36,169 nucleotides of DNA, taken from a virus. The notes beneath the pieces are model-generated. The model was not told the DNA's origin. It worked only from the letters and a program-made list of their open reading frames with translations, and did no database searches. Numbering within the stretch: position 1 is the first letter of the stretch; each line of letters starts with the position of its first letter. The stretch lies in the IMG/VR virus record IMGVR_UViG_3300042465_004335, positions 1-36,169 of that record, one strand, 5' to 3'. A program made the position numbers and the translations under genes. This document shows, one piece after another, positions 23,731-30,354 of the stretch.

Positions 23731-24021
23731 ATGTCCTACATACGCATCGAACCACACAAGCAATTTAAGAAAGCAATCCACAAGGTACGCAGAGATGGAT
23801 ACATCACGTATAACTACTGGGGTCTTGTTGAGGTATGTATGCAACTACACAGCGAGTCACTTGAGGACGCACGTGAATGGGTAGAGTACAACATCCTGGG
23901 GTTGAACGACAGCAACGAAAGCCAGTTCGGAGTACGCTACGCAGACCCAGAAGCACCCTCAAAGGTACGTCCAAAGGTACGTCCAAAGGTAGGCAAGGTA
24001 CGGCGCAAGGTAGGCCGGTAG
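23731..24021 (+). CDS. Small basic protein with repeat-encoded tail (96 aa)
   Basis: ATG at 23731; GGGGTAGG lies about 8-14 bases upstream. Residues about 18-70 form the body (GYITYNYWGLVEVC; AREWVEYNILGLND). The last 20 residues are a basic Lys-Val-Arg-Pro repeat tail encoded by DNA repeats AAGGTACGTCC/AAGGTA, and the stop TAG itself lies inside the GGTAG repeat. The body is clearly similar to the product of the frame that follows at 24060-24254. Function unknown. Confidence 0.6.
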   Translation: MSYIRIEPHKQFKKAIHKVRRDGYITYNYWGLVEVCMQLHSESLEDAREWVEYNILGLNDSNESQFGVRYADPEAPSKVRPKVRPKVGKVRRKVGR

Positions 24022-24039
24022 GTAGGCTTAAGGTACGCT

Positions 24040-24113
24040 GGGTAGGTAGGTACGCACACGTGTGTGGGTGTGACGTAAGAGCTGCCGTCGTCCGGCAAAC
24101 CAAGGCCGGCTTA
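24040..24113 (+). repeat. GGTA/CACG repeat element, copy A
   Basis: GGGTAGGTAGGTACGCACACG (words GGTA, GGTA, GGTA then CGCACAC) followed by AAGAGCTGCCGTC and AAGGCCGGC. The same order of words recurs at 27607 and, with the last two blocks inverted in order, at 30397. Upstream bases 23966-24039 carry more AAGGTACG and GGTAGG units that run back into the preceding gene. Confidence 0.6.
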
Positions 24114-24254
24114 ACGTCGTACAGTTACGATCTGCTGGTCAGCTGCACGTCACGTGTCCTGGCTGATAGGCACACAGCCATTGAATGGGTACACAAGCAC
24201 GTCCTGCACCTGGCTGACGGGTCGAAACCCTCTCTGAAAATAATCTACAAATAG
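24060..24254 (+). CDS. Truncated or short paralogue of the preceding gene (64 aa)
   Basis: Frame with GTG at 24060, following GGTAGGTAGG. The residues GLTSYSYDLLVSC...AIEWVHKHVLHLADGSKPS...IIY align with GYITYNYWGLVEVC...AREWVEYNILGLNDSNES...VRY of the gene at 23731: both share G-(2)-[TS]-Y-x-Y, L-V-x-x-C, E-W-V and L-x-D-x-S. The N-terminal part is encoded by repeat element A, so the true start could be later or the gene may be decaying. It is either a small functional paralogue or a remnant. Confidence 0.4.
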   Translation: MCGCDVRAAVVRQTKAGLTSYSYDLLVSCTSRVLADRHTAIEWVHKHVLHLADGSKPSLKIIYK

Positions 24255-24280
24255 TTTACTTTGACGTTGACATAGTAAAC

Positions 24281-24314
24281 AGGAGGAGTTTGTGTGTGTG
24301 TCCTTATCACACAT
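24281..24314 (+). promoter_or_regulatory. AGGAGG plus hairpin before a start codon
   Basis: AGGAGG at 24281-24286 is the best SD in the window but lies 28 bases from the ATG at 24315. Between them TGTGTG (24295-24300) can pair with CACACA (24308-24313) around a 7-base loop. Folding would shorten the effective SD-ATG distance to about 8-9 bases. Just upstream, GTTTACT (24254-24260) and AGTAAAC (24274-24280) form a 7-bp inverted repeat. Confidence 0.45.
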
Positions 24315-25094
24315 ATGAAGCACATCATCACCATCAGCAACAACACGCTCCTCGCCATCAACCACCACAAGGCTTCCAACCTGGTGCTTACTGAACAGGA
24401 CAAGAAGATTAGCCTCCTTAAAATGGAATTGCTCCTTCCTTCTGGTAAGGCGCGTAAGGGTGGTCGCAAGGAAGTATCGGAAGCGAATGTCGTCCGTGAC
24501 CATTTGTACAATGAATGGCAGAAGACGTTTAACTTGGCATCCAATCTTCTGCATACTGCGACCAAGGATTATATCAAGGCGAGCTGCATTCGGATTCTGG
24601 AGAATCAATCCGACCAGAACGACTCTGACGTTGGTACGATCCTCCGAGCTGCCGTCATCGCCATTCAGCACGAATCCGGCAAGCACACCATTCGCATTGA
24701 TAACTCTCTCGCTGGTTACGGATTTGAGTATGACGTGTTCTGTGCGTACTCTGAACATTCTGGTCTGACCATCAACGTGACCGAACACAATCAAGGCCGG
24801 TCGATTAGTGGAGGTATCGCAAACGTTCGTCGCAAGTATCAGCCATTCCGTCTTGAAGACGAGCGTGTTAAGGACGTGAAGTTTGCCATCAACGAACAAG
24901 GCGACCTGGCGGTCGATGTTCCGGCATCCTATGCTGATGGTGGGTACGTTGTGACGTTGAACAATCACGACGAGTTAACTTCTGAAGAGGCACACGCAAT
25001 GGCACGTGTCATCACGGCGCTTGGTCATATCTGTCACTCGTTCACCAATATCAAATTGGCGTGTTTCGAGTACGCCACATCCAGCATCCTGTAA
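24315..25094 (+). CDS. Hypothetical protein of the accessory block (259 aa)
   Basis: Start at the ATG in CACATATG, preferred over an upstream in-frame Met because of the hairpin leader. Residues about 30-100 are helical and basic (PSGKARKGGRKE; VVRDHLYNEWQKTFNLASNLLH). The rest is mixed with several short beta-like stretches (YGFEYDVFCAYSEHSGLTINVTEH). It is the largest gene of the block. No family recognised. Expression is probably strong, given the only canonical AGGAGG. Confidence 0.6.
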   Translation: MKHIITISNNTLLAINHHKASNLVLTEQDKKISLLKMELLLPSGKARKGGRKEVSEANVVRDHLYNEWQKTFNLASNLLHTATKDYIKASCIRILENQSDQNDSDVGTILRAAVIAIQHESGKHTIRIDNSLAGYGFEYDVFCAYSEHSGLTINVTEHNQGRSISGGIANVRRKYQPFRLEDERVKDVKFAINEQGDLAVDVPASYADGGYVVTLNNHDELTSEEAHAMARVITALGHICHSFTNIKLACFEYATSSIL

Positions 25095-25113
25095 TCACTA
25101 TCCACATACGCAT

Positions 25114-25368
25114 ATGAAATTGGTCACGTTCCAAAAGTTCCGCTGCTACGACAAGAAGTACGAGTGTCTTCAAGATAAACTGGTCACAGAGGTTCTTGTC
25201 GTAATCAACGCAGAACACGTAGTGAAAATCAACCAACGCAAGCCTGTCTTGCACGAGGATAAGGTATACTCTAGCGAGTACTACTGCGAAATCGTCACGC
25301 TCAATGGTGGATGCGAAAACGTCCAAGGTAAACTTGCTGAAGTCGTCGCAAAACTTTCCTCCCTATAA
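25114..25368 (+). CDS. Hypothetical protein (84 aa)
   Basis: ATG in GCATATG, no SD. Beta-rich small protein with several Cys (FRCYDKKYECLQ; YYCEIVTLNGGCENVQ); four Cys could form a metal site, unproven. It is separated from its neighbours by about 20-base CA-rich gaps, like the other genes of this block. Function unknown. Confidence 0.55.
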   Translation: MKLVTFQKFRCYDKKYECLQDKLVTEVLVVINAEHVVKINQRKPVLHEDKVYSSEYYCEIVTLNGGCENVQGKLAEVVAKLSSL

Positions 25369-25389
25369 TTATTTTCCACACACACATAT

Positions 25390-25683
25390 ATGAACCTCGC
25401 ACAATTCATTCGGGACACCATCGACCAGCAGGAAGGAGGTACTCCGGCACGTATCGACGCTTTGCTCGACTTGATGGTCGTAGTCAAAGACCTGGCTGGC
25501 GATCTCTCTAACGAGAATCACCAATTCTCGCTCGACTACAAGGAGTCGGCGCGTACGTCGCAGGACGTAATGGAGGATAAGAAGTACGCTCGCCTGTACG
25601 CCAAGGATGCATTGGCATTCGTCCAAGCTGCGGACGGCATTCACAAAGTATATAGCAAACTCTACAAAAAAATTAACTCCTAA
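25390..25683 (+). CDS. Hypothetical helical protein (97 aa)
   Basis: Leader CACACACATAT before ATG and no SD. Nearly all helical (NLAQFIRDTIDQQ; ARIDALLDLMVVVKDLAGDL; YARLYAKDALAFVQAAD). No motif. Likely a small early protein acting on the host, judged from position only. Confidence 0.55.
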   Translation: MNLAQFIRDTIDQQEGGTPARIDALLDLMVVVKDLAGDLSNENHQFSLDYKESARTSQDVMEDKKYARLYAKDALAFVQAADGIHKVYSKLYKKINS

Positions 25684-25690
25684 TACACAT

Positions 25691-25936
25691 ATGAAAAAAC
25701 AAAAGAAGAAATCCGACATCAAGACGTACTACGTCACGCACATCATCACCATCGTCCAAGAGATTCCGGCACGTGACGAGGATGAGGCAATCGAGCGAAT
25801 GAATGAAATGATGATGTTTGATTGTGAGTCACGTGCGGCGCTAACAGAAGAAGGCTGCACGTCTACTTCCACTACTGATTGGGAAATGGAAGCACGTGAT
25901 GCAGAGGAGCAAGCAGAGTACGAATCCAATAACTAA
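25691..25936 (+). CDS. Hypothetical protein, KKxKKK-type (81 aa)
   Basis: Internal ATG at 25691 in ACACATATG. Basic N-terminus KKQKKK, then a beta strand (TYYVTHIITIVQEIPA), then a DEDEAIERM helix and a very acidic C-terminus. The plan matches the gene at 26889 (KKKK, YTITETIHVCYQVVAMSEEEA), suggesting distant paralogues. Function unknown. Confidence 0.55.
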   Translation: MKKQKKKSDIKTYYVTHIITIVQEIPARDEDEAIERMNEMMMFDCESRAALTEEGCTSTSTTDWEMEARDAEEQAEYESNN

Positions 25937-25940
25937 TTCT

Positions 25941-26213
25941 ATGAGCAAAACCTACTACACAGAGAAAGCCTGGCATTTAGCTGCCATTGAAGACCCACGG
26001 AATCCTTCCTTCACCATCAACGAGATTACGTTCCAGAAAACAGGCGACACGCTGGTCGTGACCGAACACGAGTACGGACAAATCTCTGATGCTGTTGACG
26101 ATCTCTATGGCGAGCTGCCGGATGATGACTGCGTCTTGCTTGACGGAGAGGAATATTATGGCGACCAAAAGGACGTACTCGACTGCGTGACTATCTACAA
26201 AACTGTTGACTAA
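25941..26213 (+). CDS. Hypothetical acidic protein (90 aa)
   Basis: ATG at 25941, 4 bases after the previous stop, no SD. Acidic with short strands (FTINEITFQKTGDTLVVTEHEYGQ) and an Asp/Glu cluster (ELPDDDCVLLDGEE). No recognisable domain. DNA mimicry is possible for such acidic early proteins but is not shown. Confidence 0.55.
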   Translation: MSKTYYTEKAWHLAAIEDPRNPSFTINEITFQKTGDTLVVTEHEYGQISDAVDDLYGELPDDDCVLLDGEEYYGDQKDVLDCVTIYKTVD

Positions 26214-26249
26214 TGGCGCGGCGCGTAACAACGTATCTATCTTCCTACT

Positions 26250-26615
26250 ATGACCATCAACGACGACCCCATCCTAAACTTGGCACGTGTTATCGCACGT
26301 TACCATCGCCTCTATACTGTCCCAGAAATCTCCAGCGTAGCACGTACGTTGCTTGCAGATTGGGTAGCCTTCCAAGACAAGGAATACCTGGACGACCAAG
26401 ACAACGACGTGCCGGAAAAGCGAATCTACATTCTACTCGATTTGTTGGTACATACTACTACCTGTGGCGAGCAACGTAAAGGTATCTTAAAGCTGCTTGC
26501 TGACAACGTAGACGCATATGCGTGTGTGTGTGCTAATTGTCCTTCTGGAGCGTTCAGCAAAAAACTATGGACGGACGTTATCGATATCCTTGAGCCTGTT
26601 TACAAAAACGACTAA
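26250..26615 (+). CDS. Hypothetical protein (121 aa)
   Basis: ATG at 26250. Helical protein (LNLARVIARYH; ISSVARTLLADWVAFQ; IYILLDLLVHTTTC) with four Cys, three of them in CGEQ and CVCANC at about residues 72-97. The coding sequence includes CATATGCGTGTGTGTG, a GT-rich run. No domain recognised. Confidence 0.55.
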   Translation: MTINDDPILNLARVIARYHRLYTVPEISSVARTLLADWVAFQDKEYLDDQDNDVPEKRIYILLDLLVHTTTCGEQRKGILKLLADNVDAYACVCANCPSGAFSKKLWTDVIDILEPVYKND

Positions 26616-26622
26616 CACCACA

Positions 26623-26871
26623 ATGCACATCAAATCTAAAAAACCCTCCAACGTCTGGGTAGGAGTTATCCCAGATATCTTTGGCTATGGCATCAACGCC
26701 ATTGGACACACACGGGCCGGCGTGATGAGAACGCTCCGGCAATCGTATGACGAATGGAAGAAGGCTCGACCCGACCCGACGACTAACTTCAAAGATTCAT
26801 ATGCACGATTTGGCGGCGCAGTCACCAAGGTTGAAATTGACAAAGCATATCACAATAACTTTAACTCCTAA
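26623..26871 (+). CDS. Hypothetical basic protein (82 aa)
   Basis: Internal ATG at 26623 preceded by CACCACA and no SD. Basic and Gly-rich N-terminus (HIKSKKPSNVWVGVIPDIFGYG) followed by a helix (GVMRTLRQSYDEWKKAR). It could be a small alpha/beta protein; no family recognised. Confidence 0.5.
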   Translation: MHIKSKKPSNVWVGVIPDIFGYGINAIGHTRAGVMRTLRQSYDEWKKARPDPTTNFKDSYARFGGAVTKVEIDKAYHNNFNS

Positions 26872-26888
26872 TCTCCCACCACACACAT

Positions 26889-27167
26889 ATGAGCAAATCC
26901 AAGAAGAAGAAACCGATGATGTACACCATCACGGAAACCATACACGTCTGCTACCAAGTAGTCGCAATGTCAGAAGAGGAAGCACAATCCCATTATCGAA
27001 ATCTCCCTAGCGAGGAGTTTACGCAATTATTGGAGGAGGCTGCGTCCAATAACTACTGCGACGACGAGGTATCGAATGAGGAGGAGTACGACAAGGATAG
27101 GTATTCCTACATCGATGTGACGGAAAAGGCACAGAAACACATCAACAAGAACCTACCGGAAGCCTAA
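26889..27167 (+). CDS. Hypothetical protein, KKKK-type (92 aa)
   Basis: ATG in CACACATATG, no SD. Basic start (SKSKKKK), beta strand, SEEEA helix, then an acidic tail (EEYDKDRYSYIDVTEKA). It resembles the 81-aa protein at 25691 in layout. Its stop is followed by T-ATG of the next gene (TAATATG). Function unknown. Confidence 0.55.
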   Translation: MSKSKKKKPMMYTITETIHVCYQVVAMSEEEAQSHYRNLPSEEFTQLLEEAASNNYCDDEVSNEEEYDKDRYSYIDVTEKAQKHINKNLPEA

Positions 27168-27168
27168 T

Positions 27169-27594
27169 ATGAAAATCAAAATCGAGCAGGACATTCCAGA
27201 GGGTACGCCAATCGTAGAGGCTTGTTGCATTGAGGCGCGTAACCTGGGCATTCGTGCCGGAGCAGGAGCTGCCGAATGGGTAGCAATGGAGACGTTTGGT
27301 GGTCGTTGCACACGTGACCATAAGGAGAAGGCTCGTGCTGTCCTTGAGTCTATCGAGTCGTGCGACCACACGCATATGGACGTGACGTTGCCTAATCTTT
27401 CTGGCGAGTACGCTGGAGATATGACACCAACAGGATTGCTTGAGACAGTTAAGCAGTATCAAGACGTTGGACGAGGTATGCACGAGGCAGAGGTAGACGA
27501 GGCGCTGGACGATATCTGCCAAGCCTATGAGGATGGCGTAACGGAAGGGTACGAATGGCAATTGGCTACCCTCGCCAAGAGTACGCTGGAGTAG
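27169..27594 (+). CDS. Hypothetical protein (141 aa)
   Basis: TAATATG junction with the previous gene. Helical, with an Ala/Gly-rich middle (RNLGIRAGAGAAEWVAMETFGG) and five Cys. An acidic C-terminal half (HEAEVDEALDDICQAYEDG) follows. Last gene before repeat element B. Function unknown. Confidence 0.55.
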   Translation: MKIKIEQDIPEGTPIVEACCIEARNLGIRAGAGAAEWVAMETFGGRCTRDHKEKARAVLESIESCDHTHMDVTLPNLSGEYAGDMTPTGLLETVKQYQDVGRGMHEAEVDEALDDICQAYEDGVTEGYEWQLATLAKSTLE

Positions 27595-27606
27595 GCAAGG
27601 TACATA

Positions 27607-27695
27607 GGTAGGTAGGTAGGTACACACGCACACGCACACACGTGTGCTTGTTTGTTTAGAGCTGCCGTCAGCACGTCAAGGCCGGCAAGACCTGG
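27607..27695 (+). repeat. GGTA/CACG repeat element, copy B
   Basis: Four GGTA units, then CACACGCACACGCACACACG, then AGAGCTGCCGTC at about 27657, AAGGCCGGC at about 27679 and GACCTGGCTG. The gap 27595-27877 holds no gene. After the element the words GAGCTGCCGTCC, CACGATCT and GACCTGGCTGTCGTGT recur two or three times up to about 27820. Confidence 0.6.
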
Positions 27696-27826
27696 CTGTC
27701 GTGTGGTCGAGCTGCCGTCCGACGATCTGCACGTCGTCCGCACGTCCGGCACGATCTACCGACCTGGCTGTCGTGTATCCATAACGTCACTACATTGCGA
27801 CCCGACGACCTGGCTGATGTTTGCTA

Positions 27827-27857
27827 TTGACTGTGTGGTGCTGCCGTTGACTATAAG
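27827..27857 (+). promoter_or_regulatory. Weak candidate promoter
   Basis: TTGACT at 27827-27832 and TATAAG at 27852-27857 with a long 19-base spacer, about 20 bases before the ATG at 27878. A second TTGAC overlaps the -10 region. It would restart transcription after repeat element B. Confidence 0.3.
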
Positions 27858-27877
27858 AGACGCACAACGCACACCAT

Positions 27878-28204
27878 ATGTCTGAACGAATCACAAAGGC
27901 GCGACTCGACTCACGAGTAGCCATCATCAACGGAGGGTTACTCCTCCCGAAATCACCCTACACAAAACTGCCGGACGGCACGATTAAGCAGAACGAGGGA
28001 CACATTTACATTCAACAGGTTTACGGAGGGTATATGATTGAACAGTTTTGCGAGTCTGGTTCTAGGAACGTCCGTGAACGACTCTACACGGCAAGAGAGT
28101 GTTGGGAGGCTCTTGGGGGTATCATTGAAGGTATTTACCTTACCTCTAAATATTTTGACCTGTACAAGAAGAAGGAAGACGTGAACACTACCGATCTAAA
28201 GTAA
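27878..28204 (+). CDS. Hypothetical protein (108 aa)
   Basis: ATG in CACACCATATG, no SD. Basic N-terminus (SERITKARLDSRVAI), a Gly/Tyr-rich middle (HIYIQQVYGGYMIEQF) and a helical, charged end (YFDLYKKKEDVNTTDL). No family recognised. First gene after repeat element B and a weak candidate promoter. Confidence 0.55.
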   Translation: MSERITKARLDSRVAIINGGLLLPKSPYTKLPDGTIKQNEGHIYIQQVYGGYMIEQFCESGSRNVRERLYTARECWEALGGIIEGIYLTSKYFDLYKKKEDVNTTDLK

Positions 28205-28236
28205 CCCTTTCCCCCCACACACAACACACACACACA

Positions 28237-28761
28237 ATGAGCAAGCCTACTGAAGAACAAACCCAAGCCCTTAACGAGAAATTAAGGGAGGTAGAGTCAG
28301 CCTTTACTATGGCACGACTCTACAGCAACCAAGCAGGATGCAGTATGGCATCAGAAGAAAGGCGCTTCATTGCGTCCTTCCTCTTTGGTCGTGCTGTCGC
28401 CTCCGTCTTCCTCTCGATGGATTGCGGACAAGTAGCCTCTGAAGCCTCCGAGGAATTGGCTGAACACGCAGAAGGCTCACACAATGACGTGTGCAACGTC
28501 GTATCCGGCACGTACTGCTTTACGTGTGCAGATAGTACGACTTGCCCCTGCAACGTCGGAAGCATCGAGTCGCTAGACGTTTATGACGAAATATTGAGAG
28601 ACCTGGCTAGAGAGCATAACGGCAAGGACGCAAAGCCTTACGGGTCGCTCGTCGAGTCGCTCCGTCCTGCTGCTGACTTCCTTGTGGCGATTGCTACAGT
28701 CGAGAAAGACGCTCAAGCAATCGAGACGGCAAACCGAATTCGTGCGCTGGTAACCGAGTGA
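28237..28761 (+). CDS. Hypothetical protein with Cys-rich segment (174 aa)
   Basis: Leader of CA repeats before ATG. Helical N-terminal 80 residues, then a Cys-rich segment at about residues 87-108 (CNVVSGTYCFTCADSTTCPCN: key Cys at C-x7-C-x2-C-x6-C-x-C) that could hold zinc, then a helical C-terminus. Its stop overlaps the GTG of an 18-codon frame. Function unknown. Confidence 0.6.
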   Translation: MSKPTEEQTQALNEKLREVESAFTMARLYSNQAGCSMASEERRFIASFLFGRAVASVFLSMDCGQVASEASEELAEHAEGSHNDVCNVVSGTYCFTCADSTTCPCNVGSIESLDVYDEILRDLAREHNGKDAKPYGSLVESLRPAADFLVAIATVEKDAQAIETANRIRALVTE

Positions 28762-28814
28762 CGTTTGCAGTCGTCCTGCTCCTTGTCCTGCTTTGGTTTG
28801 GGACACGGAGGTAA
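28758..28814 (+). CDS. 18-aa hydrophobic microprotein
   Basis: GTG at 28758 overlaps the stop of the 174-aa gene as GTGA, the same coupling used by established genes here. The product is a run of 12 hydrophobic residues (FAVVLLLVLLWF) followed by GTRR, i.e. one short membrane helix with a basic end. The stop is 3 bases before the terminator stem. It may act as a membrane regulator or toxin-like peptide; its existence rests on the junction and composition. Confidence 0.4.
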   Translation: MTFAVVLLLVLLWFGTRR

Positions 28815-28817
28815 CTC

Positions 28818-28843
28818 AAAGGAGGCGAGAGCCTCCTTTTTTT
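28818..28843 (+). terminator. Rho-independent terminator 1
   Basis: AAAGGAGGC (28818-28826), loop GAGA, GCCTCCTTT (28831-28839), and a run of seven T ending at 28843, followed by GTGCC. Strong stem and U-run. Terminates the 24315-28814 block. Confidence 0.9.
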
Positions 28844-29455
28844 GTGCCCAGCTGCCTTTAGCTGCCGTCCGGCACGATCAATTCAAGGCGCGTCGATTTT
28901 CTGCCTTCCGGACGCAGATACTGCTTGAGTTTACTGTTTGACGATTGCGACCCTCTAGCGTCGTCCTGGTGGCTGTTTACTCTTTAGGCGACCCTTCCCC
29001 TTGGCTACATAGTAAACGAGCCTTGTGGGGCATTTGTGCAAGGACGTAACTCGTTGATAGTTAACGACTTATGTAACTTGTAAAAATGTGTAAAAACGTG
29101 CCTTAATTGCCCAATCATTAGTAATGAACCTATGATTAAGCACGTCTTAACCTTTAATCCTGGGTAATGAACCTATGATTAGAAAGTTATTCACAATCAG
29201 CACAATTCGCTTGCGTTGACAATTTACTTGACGGCGCGACCGACACGCATTCCGACCAATGATACCAAGGGTTTTATGAGCTGCCTCCACAGTTGACTCT
29301 AGAGGCTCTTTCAGAGGCCGGCGTGATAGTTAACCCTCACAGTAAACAAAACGCTCCTAGAGGCTTCCCAGATACCTCAAACACGATCCTCCGGAAATTA
29401 GTAAACTTTCCTTGCCAAGACCTGGCTAAAGGGGACAATTATAGACGAACATCCT
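28844..29455 (+). other. Gene-free region with repeats (candidate origin or promoter region)
   Basis: No supported gene in about 610 bases. It contains AGCTGCCGTCCGGCACGATC words shared with the repeat elements, several GTTTACT/AGTAAAC heptamers (28927, 28974, 29011, 29341, 29399), two TGTAAAAA units near 29080-29095 and an exact 18-base direct repeat. A TTGACA is at 29216-29221 without a matching -10. The frame from TTG 29293 is not convincing. Confidence 0.5.
29121..29181 (+). repeat. Exact 18-base direct repeat pair
   Basis: GTAATGAACCTATGATTA occurs at 29121-29138 and 29164-29181, a spacing of 43 bases. Each copy is flanked by an AATCAT or TAATC word that forms an inverted repeat with ATGATT or GATTA at its end. 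Possible binding sites for an initiator or regulator. Confidence 0.7.
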
Positions 29456-29572
29456 ATGCACGACGATATCCCCCCCACATTGACGGAAACCGCTCTTGGT
29501 TTCCTTGGTTACTGTATGGCAACGGCGGCGCTAGTCGCCATTCCGCTCCTAGTGGTCTACTTCCTTTCCTAA
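29456..29572 (+). CDS. 38-aa membrane microprotein
   Basis: ATG at 29456. The first 12 residues are polar (HDDIPPTLTET), then a hydrophobic span (LGFLGYC, MATAALVAIPLLVVYFL) long enough for one membrane helix. The stop forms TAATATG with the next gene, the same junction seen at 1436-1442 and 27165-27171, supporting it as a real, co-translated gene. Role unknown; the topology fits small phage holin-like or membrane-regulator peptides. Confidence 0.55.
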   Translation: MHDDIPPTLTETALGFLGYCMATAALVAIPLLVVYFLS

Positions 29573-29573
29573 T

Positions 29574-29810
29574 ATGCTCTGCACCATTAAAGAGGACGCA
29601 ATGGGAAGCCTTCACGTCTGGAAAGGCAACGTCGTTCCTGTTGGCTACAAGTACACGTGGCACGCAGAAGGACGAGACGCAGACCTGTACGTGCAGGAAG
29701 GAATAGGAGCAGAGGAGTTTAAAAGCGAATTGAGCAAGACCAAGCAAGCCCAGCTGCGTAAGGGTTACGCCATTACTGCACAAATCTACGACGAGTACTT
29801 CCAAGAATGA
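29574..29810 (+). CDS. Hypothetical protein (78 aa)
   Basis: TAATATG junction with the membrane microprotein; ends in ATGA overlap with the next gene. Beta-rich first half (GSLHVWKGNVVPVGYKYTWHAEG) and helical second half (AEEFKSELSKTKQAQLRKGY). No motif recognised. Confidence 0.55.
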   Translation: MLCTIKEDAMGSLHVWKGNVVPVGYKYTWHAEGRDADLYVQEGIGAEEFKSELSKTKQAQLRKGYAITAQIYDEYFQE

Positions 29811-30091
29811 AAAACCCACTACACCGGAAGACCAAGCAGGAAGACGCAGAGGCTCTCGGTCTTGCTCTGATTGCTTGTTGTGCCTTCTCTAACTCTGCTC
29901 TGACGGAAGAAGGTATCTGCTGCGGACAAAACGAGTTTTATTATCGGGTCGCAGAACATTATATGAACATCGACGACACGCACAATAGACCGGAAGACCT
30001 GGAGCAAGTAGCCAAAGTACTTGATGCTCTCGCAGAACAATTCCGCACGTTTGCAGAGAATATCAAGGAAGAGAGAGGAGACGCACAATGA
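29807..30091 (+). CDS. Hypothetical protein (94 aa)
   Basis: ATGA overlap with the previous gene and again with the next. Four Cys (CC at about residues 24-25 and again near 38-39), helical C-terminus (DLEQVAKVLDALAEQFRTFAE). No family recognised. Confidence 0.55.
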   Translation: MKNPLHRKTKQEDAEALGLALIACCAFSNSALTEEGICCGQNEFYYRVAEHYMNIDDTHNRPEDLEQVAKVLDALAEQFRTFAENIKEERGDAQ

Positions 30092-30330
30092 GCAACCCTA
30101 CACCAGAGGAAGTGCAGTCGTACGTTGCACATAAAAAACAAAACTTGGATATTTGCTTCACGTATTTCTGTAGCAAACCCCCAGCGTTTGCGCGTACTCA
30201 AATCCGCCTTCTAAAGCGAAATATGGAGGAAGCAAAGCAAAGGGGGTTTGAAAATTGGAAGGCACGTGCTGACGCAGAAGTAGCAATCGATCTTTATAAG
30301 AGTGTCTTAAAATGGCATAAGAATAGTTAA
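30088..30330 (+). CDS. Hypothetical basic helical protein (80 aa)
   Basis: ATGA overlap with the previous gene. Basic and helical (RTQIRLLKRNMEEAKQRGF; DAEVAIDLYKSVLKW). Last gene before terminator 2, so the four genes 29456-30330 form one small operon. Function unknown. Confidence 0.55.
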   Translation: MSNPTPEEVQSYVAHKKQNLDICFTYFCSKPPAFARTQIRLLKRNMEEAKQRGFENWKARADAEVAIDLYKSVLKWHKNS

Positions 30331-30354
30331 CCACTAAACGCATACAGAATAACG

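Noticed and set aside
24150-24968. 272-aa minus-strand frame
   Set aside because: Antisense to the 259-aa gene; no start context, and neighbours are all plus strand.
29293-29706. 137-aa frame starting at TTG 29293
   Set aside because: TTG start, no leader signal, overlaps the better-supported 38-aa and 78-aa genes on the same strand, and composition looks like a non-coding read-through.
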